Assembly: GCA_951812925.1 (NCBI GenBank)
Contig: OX638369.1
Location: forward strand, 64,246,228-64,310,227
DNA: 64,000 bases
Source of the DNA: Calliopum simillimum
Taxonomy: Eukaryota > Arthropoda > Insecta > Diptera > Lauxaniidae
Direction of reading: 5' to 3'
Every line of letters begins with the position of its first letter. Positions within the stretch are counted from its first letter, which is position 1. The notes under the pieces were generated by a model. It was not told where the DNA came from. It saw only the letters and a program-made list of their open reading frames with translations, and searched no databases. This document shows, in pieces, positions 56,999 to 64,000 of this stretch. Both the position numbers and the translations under genes were made by a program.

Positions 56999-59766
56999 AT
57001 CTTCTCTTCTTATACGAGATAAAATTGTATGTACTTATGTACCTATGTACTTATGTACCTATGTACTTATGTACCTATGTACTTATGTATGTATGTTTGG
57101 AACGGGCAAAACTCTTTTCTCGAAAACGGCTACAGCGATTTTAATGAAATTTCGGATAATGTTAGACATTGGCATACATTGAAGAATGAGCTAGGCTTGA
57201 ACTTTGTAAATGCTCACCAAGGGGCGTGGCATCGCATTAAATTTTAAATTTGATATGGTCATAACTCGCAAACCATACAAGGTATTTAAACGAAATTTGG
57301 TGAGCGGGTACGGCTTAATAATACCTTGTAACAGACAAAAAGTGGGCGGGATCGAAGAAGTGCCACGTCCACTTTTTAGCTCTTGTAAATTTTGATTCAA
57401 TATTACTCGAAAACGACTCCAACAATTTTGATGAAAATTTAGGAGATCTTACCTCTGCAAACAAGTATTAATATGTAATATGCCGTTATATTGGGAAGAC
57501 TCGTTGATGGGTGTGGCACCGCCCACAAAAATATAATACGGTATAAAATTAAAACTAATAAAGTAATCATTCTAAAAAGAAATGTGGGGAGCCTACTTGC
57601 TATGGGGCATCTCTGATCTGAAAGTGGGCAAAATATCGCCGTTGCGCGTGGAACCTCCCATACAAGCAAAATACGTTAAATGCTATTTCTCGCAAATGTT
57701 ACAATATATTTAAATGAAATTTGGTATGTCGGTACTGCTTAATAATACCTTGTAACAAACTAAAAGTGGGCGGGATCGAATAAGTGCCACGCCCACTTTT
57801 TAACCCTTGAAAATTTTCATGGAATATTACTCGAAAACGACTGCGACAATTTTGATGAAAATTTAGGAGCTGTTATCTCTGGAAACAAGTATTAATATGT
57901 GATATGCCGTTATATTGGGAAAACTCGTTGAAGGTCGTGGCACCGCCCCCAAAAATATAATGTGATATCAAAAGAAAACTACTAAAGCAATCTTTCTGAA
58001 TTTAACTTTAGGGGGTTTACTTGCTATTAGGCACCTACGACCTGAAATAAGGCAAAATATAGAAAGTGCGCGTGGAACCTCCCATACAAGTAAAACGCAT
58101 TAAATGCTATTTCTCGCAAATGGTACAACATATTTTGATGAAATTTTGTATGCGGATCTGGATCAGGAGTATCTAAAGCATAAGAAAAAGAAGGCTTTGT
58201 TTAATAATTGCACCGCCCACTTTTTTTATCAAAATAAAAATTTTGGTTAATAACTCGGGCACAAAAAAAAAATGATATGAACCGTTTAATTCTTATATGC
58301 AGGCTTATGTACTTTTGACGCTGAATCCGTCTTCATCAGCAGAACTGTCATTATACCTGCATGATTTTGAAATATCCTTGCTTGAATTTGAAGCAAACGC
58401 TTTGTTCAGTCTTTTAGCGCAGCTACAAGAAAAGGTGAAATTCTTTTTTATTAATAGCATCGAATATCCAAATATCCTTTCGGATTTTTCCAATAGGATT
58501 CTTATTTTCCGAGTTATGATCCTTTGAAGATAAGATATTTCAGCCGCCATACAAAAGACGAAATATTTTGGGTGTGTGGCATATCGCATTTATTTATTTT
58601 ATGGCATTTTAGTTCACCAAAAAAAAATTTGAGTTTTTGATATTTATTTATACCATTTAATACTTTCCGAGTTTTTTCTTATTATTATTCTCATCGGTTT
58701 ATTTATCATTTTGAAAGCATGACCGTTAGAAGTGAAAAGATACAAGTTTCATAACAAATTAGTAAGGATGTAAATTTTGGCCTGGCCAAAAAATAAATAC
58801 CCTACACTGCAGTATTTTGAAAATTTTGCTTATATGGGAGGTGCCACGCCCCCTTGTCTGATTTCACCCAATTTTTGCTGAGAGCTTTCATTTATAATTT
58901 TTAGTGTCTGAGTCAAATTTGGTTCGAATATCTCAAAAAACGCATTCAGTATAGCGTTTTGAAGCTTTTGCTTATATGGGAGGTGCCACGCCCTCTTGTC
59001 CGAGTACACCCAGTTTTTGTTCAGAGCTTGTATTTATAGTTTTTAGTGTCAGAGTGAAATTAAGTTGGATTATCTCAATAAACTTTTCAGTATAGCATTT
59101 TGAAACTTTTGCTTATATGGGAGGTGCCACGCCCCCTTGTACGATTTCAACCAATTTTTTCTGAGAGCTTTCATTTATAATTTTTAGTGTCTGAGTCAAA
59201 GTTGGTTCGAATATCTCAAAAAACGCTTTCAGTATAGCGTTTTGAAGCTTTTGCTTATATGGGAGGTGCCACGCCCTCTTGTCCGAATTCGCTCAGTTTT
59301 TTATCAGAGCTTGCGCTTACAATTCGTAGTACTTATATGTATTGTGGTTGCATTGTCGTGAAAAATACTCCTAAAATTGCATTTTGAATATAATTTTTGT
59401 ATGGGCGGTAGGCGTGTCCGTTGACCGATTTTGCTCATTTTCAATCCCCCGAGCTAACTTTGGCGACGGAGGCAGTGTACCAAATTTCATTGAATTATCT
59501 TGCTTAGTTTTTCCAAAAAGTGTATTTCAACACACAGCCAGCCACCCAGCCAGCCAGCCAGCCAGCCAGACAGACGGACATGGCTATATCGACTCAGGAG
59601 GTGACGCTGATCAAGAATATATATACTTTTCTATACCTGCCACGCCACCTTCTCTGCGTTACAAACGGAAGGACAAAGTGAATATACCCTGGGTGTAGGG
59701 TATAAAAATAGCTATGAATAAAAACATCGACTAAAATAATAAGATTAGATTGTTGACCGAGCAGGG
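56999..59766 (-). repeat. T2 repeat family, copy 2
   Basis: Inverted relative to copy 1 (26274-28466). It starts ATCTTCTCTTCTTATACG and ends TTGACCGAGCAGGG. A 16-bp microsatellite (GTACTTATGTACCTAT) lies at 57028-57090, where copy 1 has a TATA-rich tract. Two units of about 420 bp are visible (GTGTGGCACCGCCC near 57508 and GTCGTGGCACCGCCC near 57931). It is interrupted by Helitron H3 at 58759-59704. The net length is about 1.82 kb. Confidence 0.75.
58759..59704 (-). mobile_element. INE-1/DINE-1-like Helitron H3 (946 bp)
   Basis: On the minus strand it starts TATACCCTACACCCAGGGTA, has the INE-1-like module and GGCT microsatellite, four 142-bp subrepeats (GCTTATATGGG at 58828, 58970, 59111, 59253), hairpin GGCCAGGCC and a CTAA end followed by T. 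Removing it leaves CATAACAAA|AAAATAGC, matching T2 copy 1 (CATCACAAAAAATAGC) apart from one A, with no target duplication, as expected for a Helitron. Confidence 0.88.
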
Positions 59767-59928
59767 ATCGGTCTCCAGGTACTACTTCTTATATAGCATT
59801 CGTAAACCAAAACTACACTTGTTCAGAATAAATATGATTATTCTATTTCGCACATTTTAAACAATAATCATATGACCTTTTAATATGTAGTAACACATTT
59901 TTCAATAAATGTGATACGCGTGTTGAAG

Positions 59929-60653
59929 GGGGGCTTCTCATGTAAAATTTTCCAAAAATCGAATTATTTTTTTTTTTCATAAGTTGATAGAATAACGTCT
60001 TGGGAGTATATTCCCAAAGTTTCATGACTGGAAAATATGATTGATTGAACCAGCGCGCTCGGGCGCGCTTTGTGTGCGATTTGGCGCACTAACTCGAACA
60101 ATCGTTTTTTCTCAAAACTATGGTTTTGAAATCGCGGTACACGATTGCGAAAAAACTACTTAAACGATTTTTGATTTCTAAAAAGTGTTTTCGGATTATA
60201 AATTGAACGAGTGCATGAATGTCTGAAATTGTGGAAAAAAAGTTATTTTATACACTTTTTAGCCCTATTTAGCGACAAAAAATGACGAAAAAATAGCACT
60301 TTTTTTTCAAGACGTGATTTCAATATTGTAGAATCGAATTTTTTGGAGTTGCAGACATTCATGCACTCAGGGGAACCCTGCTGAATAATAAAAAAATTTA
60401 GTTTTATGTTTCAGATAAAAACTTTGGGCTCCACAATGTACCGCGATAAATCCGTCAGCCGCGTCTCGCCACACGCGACATTTAATAAGTCCGCCATTTG
60501 TCATTTTAGTTTTTGAAAAAATGCTTTTTTTATAGTTCAAACATGTTCTTAAATATATGCAAAAATTTATTTGTGTGTGTTTTTATTTTCCGAGTGAAAA
60601 AAAAAATCCCGAAAAACAACTACTTTTTGACGTGTTACATTGGAAGCCCCCCT
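59929..60653. mobile_element. 725-bp element with AAGGGGGGCTTC ends
   Basis: Inverted ends AAGGGGGGCTTC, extending imperfectly to ATGTAA on both sides. Possible 4-bp flank TGAA/TTAA, not convincing. The interior has a short GCGCGCTCGGGCGCGC palindrome at 60053. The superfamily is unknown. Confidence 0.5.
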
Positions 60654-60771
60654 TAATGATGTTTCAATTTTTCGTTTTCTGGTTTTTTTTTTATATTTTT
60701 ATACTTATTTCATACCCGGGTCCTAAAAAATACCAAATGTGATATTTTTCACGCATAGTGCTCCATTAATA

Positions 60772-62490
60772 GGGTAAGGGAGGGAAATATGGACTACGTG
60801 GGTAATATGGACCACACGGTTATTTCCCACTGCATGCATAGGATTTACCGTTATTCATGTTCAAACTTAGCGCTAATACCTAAAGCTTATATTTAATAGG
60901 GCGATTTTAGCGTTCGGTGAAGTCGCATGTTTCTGTAAAGTTGATTTTTCTAAAAAAAAGATCAGTGAAAATTTTTTTCTGGTGAGTATATTTCATTATT
61001 TCACTTTAAAGACATCGCGTTTTTAAATAAATGGTTAATTATATATAGTCAGTGAATACCATTTATAATTTATTACCACAAATAAGTTCATGAACCAAAA
61101 GAGTTTTTGATAAAAAAAACCATTTATTTCACCAACACGTGCTGTGGGTAATATGGACCACCAAAGAAAAAAGCCTCAAAAACAAATGTATTTATCATCT
61201 GTTTCAGATGGGGAATCTAGCTGCAGTTTTCATGACGAGTCTGATGGTCATTATTTGTAATTCGTTAATTACAAAGGAAAAAAATGATAAAAAATGCATA
61301 TAATGTAATACCCTTTACTCAGAAGATCGCCGTGGCGAATTTTGGGTTGAATGTGTAATCTGACGTTCTTGGAGTCATGAAAAATGTGCCGAATGTGGAA
61401 GTGATATTTTTATATGCAACTTCTGTACCAAATGGACTATATGGTCCATATTACACTACACTTTTTATACCCTACACCCAGGGTATATTCACTTTGTCCT
61501 TCCGTTTGTAACGCAGAGAAGGAGGCGTGGCAGATATGGAAAAGTATATATATTCTTGATCAGCGTCACCTCCTGAGTCGATATAGCCATGTCCGTCTGT
61601 CTGGCTGGCTGGCTGGCTGGCTGGCTGGGTGGCTGGCTGGCTGGGTGGCTGGCTGGCTGGGTGGCTGGCTGGCTGGCTGGGTAACGGCTGTGTGTGGAAA
61701 TACATTTTTTGGGAAAACTAAGCAAGATAATTCAATGAAATTTGGTACACAGCCTCCGTCATCAAAGTTAGCTCGGGGGATTGAAAATGAGCGAAATCGG
61801 TCAACGGGCACGCCTACCGCCCATACAAAAAATGTCTTCAAAATACAAATTTTTGAGTATTTTTCTCAACAACGCAACCAAAATACATATAAATACTACG
61901 AATTGTCAGCGCAAGCTCTGACAAAAAACTGGTCGAATTCGGACAAGAGGGCGTGGCACCTCTCATATAAGTAAAAGCTTCAAAACGCTGTACAGAAAGC
62001 GTTTTTTGAGATAATCGAACCAGATTTGACTCGGACACTAAAAACTATAAATGCAAGCTTTAAGCAAAAACTGGACAAAATCGGACAAGAGGGCGTGGCT
62101 CCTCCCATATAAGCAAAAGCTTCAAAACGCTATTCTGAAAACATTTTTTTAGATAATCCAACCAAATTTCACTTAAATACTAAGAACTATAAATGCAAAC
62201 TCTGAGAAAAAACTGGGTGCATTCGGAGGGCGTGGCACCTCCCATATTAGCAAAATTTTCAAAATACTGCTGTGTAGGGTATTTAATGTTTGGCCAGGCC
62301 AAAGGTAAAACCCTTACTAGTTTTATCTTCATTTTGAGTATTTTGAGATTTCTATTTATCTAAAAGTGAATCGGAATAAAGGTAAATTCTTTCCTTTAAT
62401 GAATGACATAAAATTAATTGTTTTGTTTTATGTATTTTGCGTTTTATTTAAAAAAGAAAGATGGGTGGTCCATATTTCCCTCCCTTACCC
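60772..62490. mobile_element. TA-flanked transposon, copy 2, with Helitron inside
   Basis: Same ends as the copy at 6804-7691 (GGGTAAGGGAGGGAAATATG), with TA on both sides (60770-60771, 62491-62492). Without H4 (855 bp) the length is 864 bp, against 888 bp for copy 1. The orientation is reversed relative to copy 1. No transposase. Confidence 0.87.
61466..62320 (+). mobile_element. INE-1/DINE-1-like Helitron H4 (855 bp)
   Basis: Starts TATACCCTACACCCAGGGTA, then the INE-1-like module (TTGATCAGCGTCACCTCCTG, CATGTCCGTCTGTCTGGCTG), a (GGCT/GGGT)n tract at 61600-61682, three 142-bp-type subrepeats, hairpin GGCCAGGCC and CTAG before T. The empty site in copy 1 of the host element is a run of eight T's (as A's, 6977-6984). 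Here four T's lie on each side, so no bases were duplicated. Confidence 0.9.
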
Positions 62491-62497
62491 TACTACC

Positions 62498-62924
62498 CTA
62501 TAAAATATGATTTTGTTAATAATGGTTTTTTAAATAACTTGACTCCAAAATCGACTTTTTCGGCTAATAAAATAAGTTTTAAATTACATGACTTCAAAAT
62601 CAATTCAACAAAGTGCTAAACGATATAACACGACTTCGAAATCGATTCAACAAAGTGCTTTTTCGGATAATAAAGTGCTAATTAATATACATGGTTTTTC
62701 TCGGCTATTAATACGTGTTGAAGGAGTTTTTTACCAATAGTGCTTCCTGCACTCTCATAGACGTTTTTCTAACCTCAACAGTTTTTTGCACATTGACCTA
62801 TATTAAAGATAATCCTACAATTACTATAAGGTGAGTTTCTCATCCACGGAAGCTTAAAGGTTTTTAATACATAAGTACTTCCTATTATAGATGTAATTTT
62901 TCTAACACTATTTGATTTGGTCAT
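62498..62924. other. Short tandem pattern, no gene
   Basis: Imperfect repeats of a segment with GATTCAACAAAGTGC (62595, 62642) and TTTTTCGG blocks. No gene or element end was recognised. Confidence 0.4.
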
Positions 62925-63245
62925 ATCTTATGAACCGTATAAAATTTTTTGATGAAAATTAGTACACAGCTACTGACTATCATGGGCAAAAATTAAGCAA
63001 AATCAAAAAAGTGCTATGTTCACTTTTTAACCTTTCAAAAATTTGATTTTCATCAAAATCTGTATTCGAGTAGTAATATTAAAATCAAAATATCAAAATT
63101 TTTAGTGGTTAAAAAGTGGGCACTTTTCCGATTTCACTAAATTTTTGCCCATTATATGGCATTGATAGTCAGTAGCTGTGTACTAATTTTCATCAAAAAA
63201 TTTTATACGGTTCAAAAGATATAACCAAATCAAATTAAAAGTCTG
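62925..63245. repeat. T2-related inverted repeat
   Basis: Arms of about 130 bp meet near 63080. ATAAAATTTTTTGATGAAAA (62938) is mirrored near 63200, and ACAGCTACTGACTATC at 62972 pairs with GATAGTCAGTAGCTGT. The outer sequence to 63410 matches a T2 end (CATATAAGAAGAGAAGATA). It provides the uninterrupted site for the 442-bp CACTA-like element. Confidence 0.65.
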
Positions 63246-63414
63246 GGGCGTGCCACGCCTCTTCATAAGTATATACTAAGACAAAGTCTATTTCATTCTT
63301 TAGCATTCGTTAGCGCGTATCATTTTCCAAAATTTCATTAAAATCGCTATAGCCGTTCTTGAGAAAAACATAGCATCAGTTTTTATACACATAAATTTAA
63401 ACCATATAAGAAGA

Positions 63415-64000
63415 GAAGATATCTCAGATACCATACAAGATACAGCAATTTGAATGGCAGATTCGGACTTAGAATCGCCAAATACATACATACATATAAA
63501 ATGACTATCTTGATTTTTGTTTGTTGCATTTCTTTTAACAATTTTTTTTTTATGAAAATATAACTTTTTTAAATATTGTTTAAAAAATTATAAAATTCTG
63601 ACCGCGCTCTGAAATGTTTCTGATTTTAAATAAAAAAAAAAACAAAATTTTTTAAAAAAAATCATCAAAATCGGAGCTATCCTGAGGACTTCCATCTAAA
63701 ATGCTTCATTTACTCCACTATAAATACAACTCACCATTTTACATGCAGATACACACACACGTGCATTCAATGACGAATAGTTTAGCAAATGTTGTTTTTG
63801 AACTGAAATACAAAGATATTTTTTAATTCCACTATAAATCAATATCCAGCTATCTATAATCAACACTGTTTTTATCCAATCATTATGGTTCTCAGTTATC
63901 TTAATGTATTGATCACATAATACAAGATTCATCATGTTATAGATAATCCAACATATTTCTCACCACTATAAGAAATTCTATAAACATGTAACTATTTCAT
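63415..64000. other. No feature seen
   Basis: AT-rich sequence with a few TACA runs. No gene recognised. Confidence 0.4.

Noticed and set aside
59929..60653. piggyBac-type MITE because of TTAA next to the right end
   Set aside because: The left flank is TGAA and the end does not start with the usual CCC-type sequence, so the assignment is not supported.

Overview
The window looks like repeat-dense nuclear DNA from a higher fly (Diptera). It is AT-rich and every long open frame I recognise belongs to a mobile element. INE-1/DINE-1-like Helitrons and 28S rDNA carrying R2 and R1 retrotransposons at their usual sites fit a cyclorrhaphan fly. A tephritid is plausible but not proven. I see no convincing intact host gene, only a few exon-like stretches, so the region is probably intergenic or a large intron.

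Layout. 1-9.3 kb: palindromic (foldback) elements, a truncated Helitron, and a TA-flanked transposon nested in a 2.2 kb palindrome. 9.3-19 kb: more foldbacks, a LINE RT fragment, and a hAT element with 8-bp target duplications that contains a smaller MITE. 19-26 kb: an AAC-rich repeat split by a 1.0 kb TA-flanked element, a MULE relic, a 123-bp hAT MITE, and a tRNA-like module followed on the minus strand by a hammerhead-ribozyme-like motif. 26-33 kb: a long repeat family (here called T2) split by a CACTA-like element, a relic of a Transib (RAG1-related) transposase, a Transib-type non-autonomous element, and a Ty3/gypsy integrase relic. 33-38 kb: a 1.2 kb foldback with tRNA-like modules in both arms, and a pogo/Tigger-like element with a Harbinger-like element inside. 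38.9-41.4 kb: on the minus strand, a piece of 28S rDNA interrupted by a deleted R2 and then, 74 bp further on, by the 5' part of an R1. 41.6-49.5 kb: a Helitron, a second hammerhead-like motif, and a CR1-group LINE cut by a Transib-type element with RSS-like ends. 50-54.6 kb: a broken piggyBac gene interrupted by a 0.9 kb palindrome, and a Tc1-like transposase. 55.8-64 kb: a 5'-truncated RTE-like LINE, the second T2 copy with a Helitron inside, and a second copy of the 6.8 kb transposon, also with a Helitron inside.

Many insertions can be dated relative to each other because a second copy in the window supplies the empty site. The main points for follow-up are three: (i) a RAG1-like Transib relic together with two elements ending in CACAGTG and flanked by 5-bp GC-rich duplications; (ii) the displaced R2+R1 rDNA fragment; (iii) hammerhead-like and tRNA-like modules associated with foldback or SINE-like repeats.
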